Of a stretch of 64,000 nucleotides of DNA, positions 41,380 to 54,258 are shown piece by piece (position 1 is the stretch's first letter; every line of letters starts with the position of its first letter). A program made the translations under genes and the position numbers. Under the pieces are notes generated by a model. That model had not been told where the DNA came from and searched no databases. It saw only the letters and a program-made list of their open reading frames with translations. The DNA lies in contig NC_083395.1 of assembly GCF_030864355.1 (NCBI RefSeq), forward strand, positions 2,790,001-2,854,000, read 5' to 3'. The DNA is from Cutaneotrichosporon cavernicola (Eukaryota > Basidiomycota > Tremellomycetes > Trichosporonales > Trichosporonaceae).

Positions 41380-41637
41380 GTTGATATTGTTGTTGTACAA
41401 GCGAGACGATGAGAAGCCAAGATGCCCCGGCCAGCCATGCATTCGAACATGACGTCGTCAAGAGCGGGGTGAAATCTATCCTAATCTCCCGGAGTAATTT
41501 CTAATGCTGATTAGATTTGGCGGGATGACCTCCACCTTGACTGTCTGGTTTCTGAGTGGTGACGTCGACGCGCGTACGCAGCGCTGAAGCATATCTCTGC
41601 TCTACAACTCTACTTCTCCTACACACCTCCCGATATC

Positions 41638-42861
41638 ATGTCAGGCGTAGACATCTCCGCCACGGCTATTAGCGCATTCCTAAAGGCGCTGCCGCAGTCG
41701 ACCCTCGACTCGGCCCCGCAAACCCATCTCCCCAGCGCACTCCCTCTGGCCTTCCCGACCGACCTTCACCAGCTCAACCTTCTCTCCATCCTCCACCTCG
41801 TTAACGCGGCCTTTTCCCAGCCCACCCACCGTGCTTACTTTGCGGAGGAGGGGGGTACTCCGGCTGACACAGCGGTCCGTGGCGTCCTGGGCATGTACCT
41901 TGCTTCCGATACCGACTGGGGTACGAGCAACCTGCTGTCGGCCAAGTGCTGGGCGAGCGGTGAGCTGAACCAAACAAAGGTCGCCGAGTTCTTTAGCATC
42001 GCGATCTTCAAGGAACGCGAGCACGAGTCGATGCCTGGTGTGCGCGTGGGGGAGCGGTGGGCACCGGCAATCGCGGTGGCCGATGATCTCGTCCACCTCC
42101 TCCAGGCCCTTGGGAAGAATATCAAGAGGCAGTGCCTCGGCGACGAGGTGCTGGCAGCGCTCGGTGCAGCTAAGGCGGATGCTGCTGGACAGTCTGACGA
42201 GGGGCTCGCATTCGCAAAAGAGTTCTGCAGCAACGTGAGTGCAGATCAATATGCATACTGACTGTCAGGCTGTCGCACTAATTCCCATCCTCGCCGATCC
42301 GTATCCGGTCCCCCTAGGCACAGGTGAGTTTTGATCGAGGAGAGGATGCGAGTACACACGTTTAAGTGATGCCGCTGACGCAAAGTCCTCCCTGCAGCGC
42401 CACTGTGTCTCCTCCAGGACCTCGCCCACCAGTTTGGTCCCTCGAACCCAACAGTGCCCTTGCTGGCAACCTCGGCACTGGTGAATGTCTCACCGTTGCC
42501 TCTCCCCGTCGAGCTGTTGCTTCACCTCGGAATCCTCGAACCCGAGGCATCCCTGGAAGGCGGCGAGGAGCTGCGGCATGCTACAGGCGACTGGTGGGCT
42601 GGGAAACAAGTGGATGTGTTTTCTCTTCCTCCCAACGACGATACTCATAAGGCGCCCAAGATGATCAAGATCCCGCGCGCGACGCTCGACGCACTTTCCC
42701 AGAAGAGCGTTGACGCGTGCCGCGAGATCGTGGTGCACGCCCGATCTACTCAAGGAGACGAGTGGAAGAGCCACCTCTCGATGCTTGACGTGTCGCGGGT
42801 ATTCGCCAGCCTGAGTGGTATCCTGGACGCACACGGAATGGGGTTGCGGCTTGTCGTCTGA
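41638..42861 (+). CDS. Queuosine-salvage protein, DUF2419/QNG1 family
   Basis: Three exons (41638-42234, 42269-42323, 42386-42861) give 375 residues. Family-like blocks are FPTDLHQLNLLSILHLVNAA, then GVLGMYLAS, LLSAKCWASG, KVAEFFSI, ERPHE-like EREHESMPGVRVGE, FCSNAVALIPILADPYP, and a C-terminal half with LLLHLGILEPE and VDACREIVVHAR. Members release queuine from queuosine 5'-phosphate so that it can be reused for tRNA wobble modification; most fungi cannot make queuine and depend on salvage. Introns of 34 and 62 nt were placed by frame; the second uses an AAAG acceptor after CTGACG. The gene starts 258 bp from the divergent WDR7-like gene. I am fairly sure of the family, less so of activity, because active-site residues could not be checked one by one. 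Confidence 0.7.
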
Positions 42862-43455
42862 GGGCCCTAGTCGGGATTCGGGATTGGTCTGCGATCTGCG
42901 ATATTTGGATCTCAGCACGCACCTCGATCCAAAGTATTATTGCTCGGATGCATGATTGGCAAGTCGAGTTGCATGTGGGACCTGCACACGCAGAAGACGC
43001 TAGTTGGAAGCTAGCGGCCGCTACCGAGCCTGACGAGCAATGTCGTTAGACGCAGTGCTTGCAAGGGGGAAGAGGACAGTCCAAATGGCGTTCCACGTTC
43101 AGCCACACTGCCAGGAGATACGCGGCAGCAGGAGACTGGGCTAGAGACCAGCACACGAATGGATGATGAATGGATGGAAGGCACTAGGGGTAGTTTGCCC
43201 TTGTTTGGAATTTGCAACCAGTAGAGGGATCACAGGCATCAGAGGAAGGACCCTCTGAGATGAGCGTACTTTGCCACTGGCTAGCAAAAGTAGCGCGTTT
43301 ACGGAACCAGAATTTGTCTAGTTGAAAGTGGCAAACGGGCCACGTCGAAGGGATCCCGGATCGAGAGAATCACGAGGAGCGAAGAAGCAGAGGCCGCTGA
43401 CGTTGACGCGCAAGAGGAACGGAGGGCGAAAGTCGCGAATGTGATTAAGATGAAA

Positions 43456-43469
43456 GGGGGGGGGGGGGG
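43456..43469. repeat. Poly-G homopolymer (14 nt)
   Basis: Uninterrupted run of G after TGAAA. Likely length-polymorphic and prone to sequencing error; no function can be assigned. Confidence 0.85.
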
Positions 43470-44208
43470 TCAAAGAACGAGCAAGGGGTAGGGACGGATT
43501 GTGCTAGCCCCAAAGGTGCCAAGATCCTGCGGATTTTGATAGAAGAGGCCGGGGAGAGGTGTACATTGGGTGTCCATGGCCGAAGAGTGAGTGAGGTGAT
43601 TGACAGTAAAGTAGTGCCAAAAGAAGAGGTCTGCTTTGACGAAGAGTGCCTGCTTGTGCAGGGACTAGGGGTATGGAGGTATGATGGTATGAGGGTATGA
43701 GGGTCAAAAGCGAGAGGTTGTCTTGAATGTTTCTACCTGGGGGCACTATTAGGACCATGTTCATTTCAATCGTGGTTTGAAACGTCTTTGCGTTGCACCG
43801 CCCTCATCCGTGCACGGCCCATATAACAATAAATTCAAACGGGCATCTACTCTTAACTCCGTGTCCTTTGCCCATGTGCTCATATTTGACCCCCTTTAAC
43901 CATCCGAGCTTAACACTCGTAGTGTCACTCTGACAGCTTACAGGAGACTGTGTATGTCTCTTTTAGCCGTCATTTCAAGGCGATAACAAGGTAGCTCCTC
44001 TTTGCCACATCCCCAAATCATCCCATTCTTCATTCCTTGACTCCCATCAACTCATCAACTCTCGTCTTCCTCTCGACACAATCTATATTACCCCTTATTC
44101 ACTCATCTGGGGAACCACAATATCCCAACAACAACACAGTTCACAATCCACAGTTCGACACTCATACCCAATACGCGCGCGTCCCGGCTCGGCTCCCCGG
44201 CCTTCCCT

Positions 44209-44225
44209 CCCCCCCCCCCCCCCCC
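44209..44225. repeat. Poly-C homopolymer (17 nt) in CUF1 upstream region
   Basis: Uninterrupted C run inside a pyrimidine-rich stretch about 450 bases before the CUF1 ATG. Similar C runs recur at 54259-54274 and 58450-58469. Confidence 0.85.
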
Positions 44226-44679
44226 ACCCCACTACTCATTCACCTTCCCCTACGCGTCTTGATGGTTTTCCCCGCGTCAAGACAGTAACACGCGCTTTCT
44301 GGCCGGCATAGACCCTCTGGGGTCGTCGTCGAGCCCCGTGTCTCCTTCTTCTTGTTCCTCCCCCTACGCTTCCTCCCCACCTTCCCCTCATCCGCCTTCC
44401 GCCTACATCCCACTGTCAACCTTCTCTCCCCCGCCCTCCTCACTTGATTGCCTCACAGGTTGAGTCGTCAACTTTAGCAATTGTGATACGTCTCTGTTCA
44501 TCCCATCGACCCATCCCCTCACCACGTCTCTTCTGGCACTGGTGATCGAGTCCACCCTCCTTCCTACCTGGAACTCGTCTCTTGGACATCCGAATCAAGA
44601 GAGCCCCGGGACAAACATCCTCCTTCCTACCGGCACTACATTCACATCCATCCCAGTCTCCGACACCAAGCACCCGATC

Positions 44680-47600
44680 ATGGTCCTCATCAACGACAAG
44701 AAGTATGCGTGTGCAACCTGCATCAAGGGACACCGAGTGTCAGGCTGCACACATACTGACCGTCCACTCTTCGAGGTCAAGAAGAAGGGCCGACCTGCGA
44801 CGCAATGCCAGTTCTGTCGCGATAAGCGTAAGGGTGGAAGTGGCGGCGGCAGCGTCCATACCAAGGTCGGTAGTCTCACGCCTGTAATGCGGGCGACATG
44901 GAGTCACTTTGCTGATCCGTCCAGTGTGCTTGTGGTAGCCTCAAGAATCAGCAACCTTCCACTATCCCTGCCGGGATGGCTGCATCCTACCAGTCGGCCG
45001 GTCAGACGCCCTCACCCCGTGGCACGGAAACTAAGAAGGGGCAGCCTGGATCTACCCCGACATTCCCAAATGGCCTGCGCGATGTGCACGAGATGGCTGC
45101 TGCTGCAGAGGCCCTGGCTGACCTCGGTGGCGAGAACGGTGCGGCCGCTGAACGCAATCGTGAGTGTTTCCCTGCTTCTGTTATTACCTCACGTACCCTC
45201 ATGCGCTTGGCCCCTGTTGACACTCAGTCCACAACCTACTGAACCCTTGCAACTGCCATACCACCGGACGATGCCGATGTTGTGCAGGGAAACGCACGCG
45301 TTCGCCTCCGCCTGCTGCAAGTCCGACTCGACGCCCGAGCGACGCCCATGCTCAGGTCACGGACAGCCTAATAGAGATGTTCAAGGCCAAGGCGACGACT
45401 TCGGGCGCCACTCCCCCGGCTCCACTGAAGACGACCTCGCACGATGCTCACTCGGGTTCGACCACACCTACGAACCTGCGCAACCTCCCTCATCTCTCGA
45501 TGACGTCTTCCAAGCTGGCGTCGCCAGATCATCGTCACCATCCGGTTCACACATCGCCGTATGTTCACAAGGCGAAGCTGTACTCGCCATACTCCAATGG
45601 ACAGTCCAGTCCTCGCCACGGCAAGTCCCGGAGTGCGTCCGTGTCATCGGCTTCTTCAACTCCTTGGCCGAGTACATCCGTATCACCTCGGCCACCGCCG
45701 ACTCGCCTCCGTCCGCTCACGGACATGAACCGGTTCCTGGGTGCTGTATTCCACGAAGATGGTTCTGTCGCGTCTCAAGTTCCCCGCTCTGCTTTGGGGC
45801 TCCCTGGCATCCATACCTTTGTCTCTGCTGCAGAAAGCGGTGGAGCCAAGGTGGAGCCAATGGAGATGGACGTCGATGTCCCCGTGTCATTCCCTACTTC
45901 CGAGGAAGTCGTGATCGGCGCGTGTACATGTGGAGAGGGTTGCCAGTGTGCAGGGTGCGCGACCCACGGTAACCCGAGATCGACTTCCCCGAAGCAGCAC
46001 GGACATGACGGTGCCTGTGGAGAGGCCTGCAGCAGTTGCTTCGATTGTGGCGATCAAGTGTCCATCCCCTCGGGCGTCGCATCAATCGAACAGCTCATCC
46101 AGATAGCCGCTGCCAATGTGCCCAAACCTCTACGCACCGACCGGGGTTCCACCCTGGACGCTCTCGATACACGCATTCTCCCTCCAGCTGCCAACTTGTC
46201 GGAGAATGTCGCGCGCGCGTTTGGAGTTGTGCAGCTCAAGCCGCTCGAGTGTTGCAACGGTCGGTGCCAGTGCTCACTGGGCGAGTGCAAGTGCGACAGC
46301 GACTGCTGTGGCTGCTGCACCGAATGCAAATGCGCCGATGACGACGGGGACACTATCATGGCAGACGGTGACGCTCCTGCTGGCGAGAAGCAGCCGGTCA
46401 AGGCCGGGTGCTGTGGCAGTGGGGCTCCCGCCACACCTTCGAGGAATTCGCAACAGCTCCAGGTTGCGCCATCTTCTGGGACGTGCTCAGTCTCCACGTC
46501 TCCCATCAACATCTCGCCCACCGCTACCATTGGCGGCATAAGGCTAGCCTCACCAAGTGTTGGGACTCCCCCCAATGGCCACGGTGGGTCGATGGTGCGC
46601 CGCAACTCGTCGGTCTCTCGAGCCAAGGAGAAGGAGGGTGCTAGCAATGGAGCTGGCGGCCGCCGACTCTCGACTTCGAGTATTTCTTCGCAGGCTAGTG
46701 TCCAGCGCTCCGTCTCATCGAGTGGCAAAGCGACATCCAAGTCGCTGGCCATTAACGCTCATCAGGCACTTGGTGCCCACCACCGCCCAATATTGCCCAA
46801 ACCGACAGTCGCCATCGGTGCCGGCCTCCCTCGCCTGGCCCCGCCGCGGCCATCTGGCGGTAGCGGCAGTCGCCAACCTTCGCCGGTGCTTCGCTCACGC
46901 GCGTCTTCCCAGGCATCCAGCCAGAGCAGCCCAACACTGGGGCCGCACATGCTGCCGCATCCACCGGAGGTTTCCATCCCGTCATTGTCAGATGACCCGC
47001 CGGCTGCTTCCAGTCAGCACAGAGACAGCATGACAACCCGTATGGGGGACATGGTCATTGGCGTAGACGACATTGCCACGGCTCTGGCCGCATCGGATGT
47101 CGATTTCATGGCGTACCTCAACTCGCTTCTATCCTCGAATGATGGCGACCAGTCGGTGGCGAATCCGAGTATTGACGTTAGCCAGGGTAGTGGGCAGCCC
47201 GACGTCCGCCTGCTCAACGCCTTCTCGGGCGTCGTGCCCCGCCCAGAGGTCGAGCCCCCGTTGGGCGACATCCAGGAGCTCATTGCTGGTGCGCTCGCTC
47301 AGCAGGGAGTGCTCCAGCCTCCTCAACAGGCTCCCGTAGTTCCACCCACTTCCCAGCCCCCTGAGTTCAACTACTTCTTCAACTTCCCGACGACAACGAT
47401 ACCTTCTCGTGAGGAGCAGATGGCCAACTATCAGATCAACTCGGGTGGACCCAGCTTGCCAATACAGCAGCCCATGCCACAGTTTGCCCCAACCACCATC
47501 AATCCCTTGCAGCAGTTTGACGACAACTTATTTTTCAACCAGTACGCCAACGGACTGTCGCTTCAAGTGCCCAATCTGCAGACGGATTCGGGTTGCACAT

Positions 47601-48007
47601 CGAACAGCGGCGACGTCTCGACCAGCACAGTATCGTCAATACCGGCCGTCTCGCTAGAGCCTCCAGCTCCTGTGAACCACCCCGATATTATCGATCTGTC
47701 CAAGCCACTCAACCCGTCCGACATCGACCGGATCATGCAGGCGCTCATGAACCAGCAGGCTCGCCAAGCTGCTGGTACCAGCGGCGCGATGCCGCCGCCA
47801 CAGCCGCAAGTGCCACCTCAGCCGCCAAGATTGAATGTCGGCTCGGTCTCGGACCCTGACTCTGACCCGTTCCAGCAGTACATGATCGATCCGGATGCGG
47901 CACAAAATACCCACCTCCAGCAGTCGGCACTGCCCGAGCATGTCGACCGCGACTGGCTGCAAAAGGCCTGGCCAAACATGCTTGGGCAATCGGCGCAGCG
48001 GGAATAG
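44680..48007 (+). CDS. CUF1: Copper-fist transcription factor Cuf1
   Basis: Three exons (44680-44865, 44925-45159, 45228-48007) encode 1,066 residues. The first 45 residues are the copper-fist DNA-binding domain: MVLINDKKYACATCIKGHRV, then SGCTH and the minor-groove motif KKKGRPATQC, completed across the first intron by CACGSLK. Further copper-binding cysteine arrays follow: CNCHTTGRCRCC near residue 145, CTCGEGCQCAGC in the middle, and the dense run CCNGRCQCSLGECKCDSDCC followed by GCCTECKC. The rest is disordered, rich in Ser, Pro and Gln, ending in acidic stretches. Cuf1 in Cryptococcus senses copper and controls both import and metallothionein genes; the large size and repeated cysteine clusters agree. 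Upstream ATG-less frame excludes an earlier start with coding bias. Confidence 0.94.
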
Positions 48008-50530
48008 ATGTCGGAGGAAGGGCGATGGAGGGAGGTGGTGCGGAGTGGCGTGGGGTAGATTGACGTTGAGGAGGGGCTAGAGTATTTGGGAAAGTGTAAG
48101 ATCTTATAGAGGAGGATGGAGGACGACGCGGCATGTATAGAGCTATGCAGCTTTGATTCTGTACATTCTGCACAAGCGAGAGCGCGCGTGATGCGCAAAG
48201 AGGGATGAGGGATTTACTTTATTGTACCTTGATGCGACATTTCGCCTTCAGATCTAAACTGTCCGCGATTCTCCGCCGTTGCTTCTTGGAAGTTAGTTTG
48301 AATGTGTCAGCCGCCGGGCCGCCGACGGTCGCGTTATCAGTAAAGAAGCTGGTATCTTGGACAGGTGCCATGCAAAAGCTGTATCACCTGATATATTTGA
48401 TATCAAAAGGAGCAGGAGATCCTTACCTCTCTCTCAACATATCAACATAACAAATACGATATCTTACCTGACCGGTTTGAACAACTGGCTTAACAAGGCT
48501 CAACGATAACTCAACCGTTCGAGATCGCGACATGTAATGTAGACCAGCAGCTCTAACAAACCAGCTGTGTAATATGATCCGACATTCCAAACTGTATCGT
48601 TCACAGAGACTTCCGCGAGTTGGTGGAGACTGGCGACCGATAGACTTTTGTGTTTTCAACACCAGTTTGTTCTTGACCAAGGCCAAGATAGATCACAGTC
48701 ATGACAGTTCGACCCAACGGTACCAGCACGCATTGTATCCTTCTGGCATCAGTCTTGCCCAACTCTATTTTTCGTTGTGGAGATCTGGAAGGAGAGGGTG
48801 CTACGTGTTTTGTCATGCCAGACAGGTGACTGACACTTGCTCGCTTGGGATGGGGCTGATACAGCTGCAGCTGCGATTCAGGTCACCTGAATGTTGTGTT
48901 GCAGCTGCCCCTCGTTCTATGAATAGCTCTCAGCACCTAGTTGCTGGCTCGTCGTAGACCATACGCGTTGGTCGCTGAGTCACAACTCTTCTCGGTAAGG
49001 CTTGTTAATTCAAAACCGTGTTGAAGCGGTGATGAGTTGTGGGTGAGTACTCGACGGTGACTTGACGGCGTGAGAACATTAACTTGGACATTACGGATAA
49101 GATACCTGAGAGTCCCACATCCGCACCAGACGCCACGTTCTCGTGTCTAGCTACAGCACCTCTGATGTTCTCGTTACCAGCATGGGCTGATGAGATGGAC
49201 AGTCGACGAGGCCAAGACGAGCTTGAGAGCGCCATGAGCAGCCGCACTTTTGCGCAAATACACCTTTCTTACGGCTCTGCGGCACATTCTTCACAACATG
49301 CACGACGTTTTGCGACGTCTTGCGACCGCACTGCCGCACGGCGGCCCGGCGGCACGGCGGATGACTGCATCGCATCAGCTCCAGTACCGAGTGTGGCAGG
49401 GAATACTATAAGCAGGAGATTGCCACTTGTCGGCTTTTGAAATTGTCCGACCATCCAAGTCTCGCCCCTCCCTCCCCCGTCCACTGCCTACTTGAACGCG
49501 CCCAACACAATCTTTTGTTTCCTCACCTCTCCTATTCCGCTGCAGACCAGAGTGGCCCGTACGCGTGCTAATTGGGAGGTAGAGCGAGCGCCAAGTTCCC
49601 TTTCGGGGTTGAGCGCGGCGCGGTGCTCACGTATCTCCTGCCGCTTCTTTTGTGGAGCGGTGGGTCGAAGAGGGGCGGACATTTCTATATAGCGCAGCGC
49701 ACGCATAGTACATGCAGATCTGCAACTATACGAGACGAGTGTATGAGCGTCGGGATGGCGATGGGATCAAGTTGACGAGCTGATGAATGAGCATTAGGTG
49801 ATGACGACGGATGAAGGGATGAGGGATGAGCGGAGGAGTGGGGCAGCGCAGCGATGAGAAACGGTGGCGATCGAAAACCGATGGGTCTAAAGAGATGGAC
49901 TACAGTTACTGATCTACTGAGCAATTGATTCGTATGCATCTCCCTCGCTGTTAGTTTGACCTGTTCATCAACTGTAGATGTCTAGATGTATGCTTGGGTA
50001 TACATTCATGTGCCACTTGGGTACTTGGAGTGTCGGCGTTGAAGGAATTATGCCGTTTGCGCGAGTGGCGTCGTCGCTCCTCTACAGTTGAACCCGCTTG
50101 GGTCCGCCCTACTCACTCCTGTCCTCCCCACGCCACCGAGTGTGGCACCTCGACCCACCTTGCAATCAACACCAACATCAACTGCATTTCTCAACAACAT
50201 CCATTCATTCCTCCCCTCTTCTCCCCATCCTCTCCCCTCCCCATCTCCGCTCACCGCTTGCGCATCCCGCTCTCGCTTTCTGCTCGGTTGCGCCACTCCC
50301 ACGGCCCCCAGCACCGTACATCTCACTCAAGGCCCGATTCGCCTCACGCTGACAAGGCCTTGCGAGCAGCGCACTACGGCGCACACCCCCTTCACACACT
50401 CTCACACCCTTCCTCTCCCATCACACCACATCTCTTCCCCCTTCCCACTACGTCGCGCACACTCACCAATCGCTCGCACGGCCCATCGCACCACCCTGAC
50501 TGCCACCAATCGCCGTGGCACATATTCATC
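48008..50530. other. 2.5-kb intergenic region, no gene supported
   Basis: Largest gene-free stretch in the window and lower in GC than its flanks. Several frames of 60-130 codons exist but none shows GC-ending codon bias, splice-consistent extension or a recognisable motif. The final 450 bases are pyrimidine-rich and probably belong to the promoter or leader of the RCO1-like gene. A non-coding RNA or fast-evolving gene cannot be excluded. Confidence 0.55.
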
Positions 50531-52698
50531 ATGTCATCCTCGAGCCCAGTCCTGTCCCCGATCAGCATTCGCGAACAGCCCCCGACAGTTCACTTGCGCA
50601 CCGGCCTCGCTGTCACCGACGACGATAGCTCATCTCCCAACACGCCAACGACGCTGCCTGAACGCCCCGCACCAGGTTTCATGATTCGCATCCCGGCCTC
50701 GGCGGGGCGCGTTTCGGGCACCCCGTCTCGCGTCCTGGATCGAGACGATAGCCCCGCGTCAGCGCCAGCGTCGGTGGGAAAGCGCAAGCGCCGCGTCGAG
50801 TGAGTTAGCTCTAGCTTCACATCCGCAGCCCTCTTCCCGCTGTGTATGACGCTTTTCCTCCCGCACTCACAGACTGAGACCGTCTCGCCCCCTCCTGGCC
50901 TCCCCTTCCCCCTTCTTTCCTTCCACACTGCTACCGTATCATCTCGCCCCGCCGTACACAACACACACTGACACTCAGGCCAATAGGAGATACGATCGCT
51001 GCGAACCGACCACGTCGCGGGCGCCCGTCGACCGGCTCGCCGTTCATCGACGGTCCTGGGGCGACTGGCACGACTTCAAGAGACGTGTCGTCCGCTCCAA
51101 CCTCGCGCGCAAACTCGACAGCGCCGCCAAACGCACTGAGTATCTTCCAAGAAGCCAACTCGTCCGAGATTTCAGCCGAGGTGCAGACGATAGTGGGATC
51201 AAGCACGGGGAAAGGCAGCCGTGAGGTGCGCGGGTTGGTGGATGCAGCGGCGCGCCCCACTCGTGGCGGCGAGAACCACGTCCGATCGGGAGTGAGCGCG
51301 AGCGGACGTGGACGCCGTGTCGGATCGCGTGTCGCTAGTGCAAAGGGGACCGGCGGTCGCAAGGGCAAGAAGCCCGAGGGCCCAGAAATTGTCAACCAGG
51401 ACTTTTGCAGCTCATGCCGTGGCATCGGGCGCTTCCTATGCTGCGACGGATGTCCGCGCTCGTTCCATTTCATGTGCCTCGAGCCGCCATTTCGCATCGA
51501 CGAACTCCCAGAGTCTGAGACGTGGTACTGCAACAAGTGCGCGTCAGAAAGAGTAAGGCTGCTCGTGGACTGGAGCTGACCCGACCCAGAACCCAGCACC
51601 TGCACCCGATTCACCCTCTGGCATCAAATTTACAGACCGCACCATCGCGACCGTGTTTGGTCATCTGATTAAGCGGGTCGAGAACAACAACCCCGAACAG
51701 TTTCGCCTTCCCCAGGACATTCGCCAATTTTTCGTCGGCGTGTCTGCGGGCCCGTTAGGAGAGTATGTTGACACCGAGGCTGCACGCACAAAGCTTGAGT
51801 GAGTAGAACAGACATTCTCTGACATGACGTGCTAACCACCAGCCGCAAGGGTTTCCAAGAAGAACGTGATCCCGTGCGTCTCCGCGACGTAAAGAACCGT
51901 CCTATCGCATGCTACAAGTGTGGCGGGACGTCTGTGCCGACGAGACAGTTAGCATCCGATCCGGGGGCGCAGTGGCGGCCCCTCGTCTCATGCGACTACT
52001 GCAACCTCCATTGGCATCTGGATTGCCTCTCGCCACCTCTGGCCGCCATGCCAAGTGCGGCGAGAAAGTGGATGTGCCCAAACCACTCGGACCAGGTGAT
52101 GCCGCGCCGGCGTACTGTGCGCAACGGTTTAGAGACCGTCGATGTCGAGAACGTGGGTTCGTACAATAACGGCAATGTGACTGTCATCGACGCGCCAGAG
52201 GTCGAGCCGGAAATCCCGACCGACGACATGGTTATAAACAACAAGAAGTATCGTGTCCCGGAACGCATCATTCAGCTCGATTTCTGGAACAAGCTGCGTG
52301 CGAACCGCACACGCGAAGCGCCGGCCGTCACGGAGGCGCGTGAGGCGCAAGCACGGAAGGCTGTCGCTGCGGCGTCACCAGAGGAGCTGGAGGCAGCCAG
52401 GCTCTTAGTCGCTTTCGGCTTCACCGATGACGACGACGGGGACGCGGAAATGGTCGACGGCGAGGTGTCTCCCCGCGATGAGAAGGATGAGGCTGTGGGC
52501 CCCAAGTTCAAGGTGAAGCAGGAGGTGAACGGGTCGCGCACGCCTGTCGGCGTGGGGCGTCCTCGCCCGTCTCGTGGCGTCAATGGGAGTGGGGCCACGA
52601 CACCGGCAGGATCGTCTGCCCCGGCTCGGCTGCCCAGAAGTGGGTCAAGTGATGCGCCGCGTCGTATCACCCTTCGGGTGGGCCCGCCGTCGCAGTGA
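50531..52698 (+). CDS. RCO1: Double-PHD chromatin protein, Rco1-type (Rpd3S complex)
   Basis: Four exons (50531-50799, 50979-51552, 51590-51798, 51843-52698) give 635 residues. The first PHD finger is FCSSCRGIGRFLCCDGCPRS through FHFMCLEPPF and ends WYCNKCASER. The second is CYKCGG...SCDYCNLHWHLDCLSPPL...WMCPNHSD. Between them a conserved helical segment (TIATVFGHLIKRVENNNPEQ, LPQDIRQFFVGVSAGPLGEY) corresponds to the Sin3-interaction region of Rco1. Rco1 with Eaf3 directs the Rpd3S histone deacetylase to transcribed chromatin. The N-terminus has basic AT-hook-like patches (RPRRGRP, GRGRRVG, KGKKPEG). The C-terminus is disordered. Start chosen at the MSSSS ATG; the frame is open upstream but non-coding in character. 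Confidence 0.88.
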
Positions 52699-52948
52699 GG
52701 ACGAGCAGTTTAAGTGGCTTTGGAGAGAGTGGAGAGGAGCATTGTAGTCGACGTAGACTGTACTATCGGTGGCCTCGCGGAATGCATTGTTAATACTCAT
52801 TCATATATTGTGACAATGTGCGCAGAAACCTAGAAATCAATAATGGGCCAAAGTGGAGGCGGGGTATCTAGGTCCGTGCCTGGTGTATCAAAAGTTGGCC
52901 AAAGCGAGGAAACGCAACAATCTCAATTACACTTTCATTTCACCAACG

Positions 52949-53873
52949 ATGAGTACTTCTGGTGATGACGACCTTGGACTCTGCGATCTGATGCCTGTGA
53001 GTGTGTTGGATAGTGTACTTGTGTCTGGCACTGAGCGGAGCTGTTTGCATCCTTTCTCGTTCCCTCCCTCCTCCGCTCCTGCATCCACTTGACCAGCTGA
53101 CACCAGCGCTCTCCCTCGCCCGAGCCCATCCCCTTCTCCTTTGCGACCTACACCCTCCCTTCGGGCTTTGCTCTTCCATCCGGCGAGACAGACATCTCGA
53201 TCCGGCTCGTCGGAACCCACCCACTGTGGGGCCACCATTTGTGAGTGACTAATTCTGTCCAACTGACCATAGGTGGAACACGGCCCGCGTAACGACAAAC
53301 TACATCCTCGCCCATCCGGAACTTACAAAGGGCAAACGGGTATTGGAACTCGGGGCTGGGGGTGCCCTTCCCTCTCTTGCCGCAGCCCTTGGAGGAGCGA
53401 CCTTTGTCGCAGCGACAGACTACAACGATGCGGCCCTATTGGAGAATATCGCCTTCAACGTGGCTTCCAACCTCGATCACCAGTTAGGTGACCGGGTTGA
53501 GGCAATTGGACACACATGGGGCGCGGACGTGGCCCCCCTCCTTGAGGGTGGGAAATATGATCTCGTCATCCTCTCCGACCTGGCCTTCAACCACTCCCAA
53601 CACCCGGCCTTGATGAAGACGTTAGATGCCACCCTGGCTGACGACGGCATCGCACTCGTCTTCCTCACCCACCACCGACCCAGGTTTGCTGAGGCGGACA
53701 TGGCGTTCTTCCCAAACCTCGCTAAGAAGGGGTACGGGTATGAACGGGTGGTGGAGGAGTATACTGGGGCCATGTTCCAGGACGATCCGGGAGACGAGAG
53801 GGTGCGTGGGACCGTGCATGGGTTCAGGTGCTGGCGGGATGAGAGTGCCAAGGTCGATGAGGAGGAGGAGTAG
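52949..53873 (+). CDS. EFM7: eEF1A N-terminal/lysine methyltransferase Efm7
   Basis: Seven-beta-strand SAM-dependent methyltransferase of the METTL21-like group; yeast Efm7 methylates the N-terminus and nearby lysine of elongation factor eEF1A. Three exons (52949-52996, 53107-53240, 53273-53873) encode 260 residues. Family markers are PIPFSFATYTLPSG, then IRLVGTHPLWGHHLWNTARV across the second junction. SAM motif I is VLELGAGGALPSLAAA, followed by AATDYNDAALLENI and the post-II motif DLVILSDLAFNHSQHPAL (the family's DxxFNH motif). A short region with FLTHHRPRF and the acidic tail complete it. The first intron (110 nt) is longer than the second (32 nt); both follow the CTGAC-near-AG pattern. 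Confidence 0.92.
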
Positions 53874-54258
53874 GGGTAGGAGTAGGAGGAGTAGGTGTAG
53901 AGAATGTATATTATTTGAGTATACTCTCCGTCAACGGTTTATTCATCGCTGGTGCATGATACGATAAAGTTGATGACGTTCTGAGTTGATGACATTCTGC
54001 CCCACTCTAGATTGATTGTCCCCGAATCGGCCCAAGTGTAAGTGGTCCCATCGCCGAGCCCCTCACTACCACGAATTGCCACCATTTATCTCTTCTCCAT
54101 CACTCTCAACTATTCAATCGAGCTCATCATTTCTCATCTCTCTCGAAAGGGCGGCCCATTCCCTTCCCTTGATACCTGACTGCGGAACCAGCAAAACTAC
54201 CTAGCGCGGACACCGCTTGCCCTCCACGCCGCTCAACCTTCCCCCTCTCTCTCCTCCT
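53874..54258. other. Intergenic region
   Basis: Holds the EFM7 3' flank, with GGAG repeats just after the stop, and the promoter of the RING-protein gene, which becomes pyrimidine-rich near its end. No gene seen. Confidence 0.55.

Larger units (their letters stand above)
42862..44679. other. 1.8-kb intergenic region upstream of CUF1
   Basis: No supported gene. Contains a 14-G run at 43456-43469 and a 17-C run at 44209-44225. From about 44020 the + strand becomes pyrimidine-rich (CATC, CTCC), consistent with a long promoter or 5' leader of CUF1. An in-frame extension of the CUF1 frame exists up to 44542 but lacks coding character. I did not find a clear copper-response array. Confidence 0.55.

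Noticed and set aside
41380..41442. Upstream in-frame ATG of the WDR7-like gene at 41442
   Set aside because: Weaker context and no conserved residues between it and the ATG at 41379.
48481..48545. Possible tRNA T-arm (CCGTTCGAGAT)
   Set aside because: No matching acceptor stem, D-arm or anticodon arm could be placed around it.
49994..50530. In-frame 5' extension of the RCO1-like gene
   Set aside because: Ser/Thr/Pro/His-rich low-complexity translation of a pyrimidine-rich leader; the ATG at 50531 begins a coherent protein.
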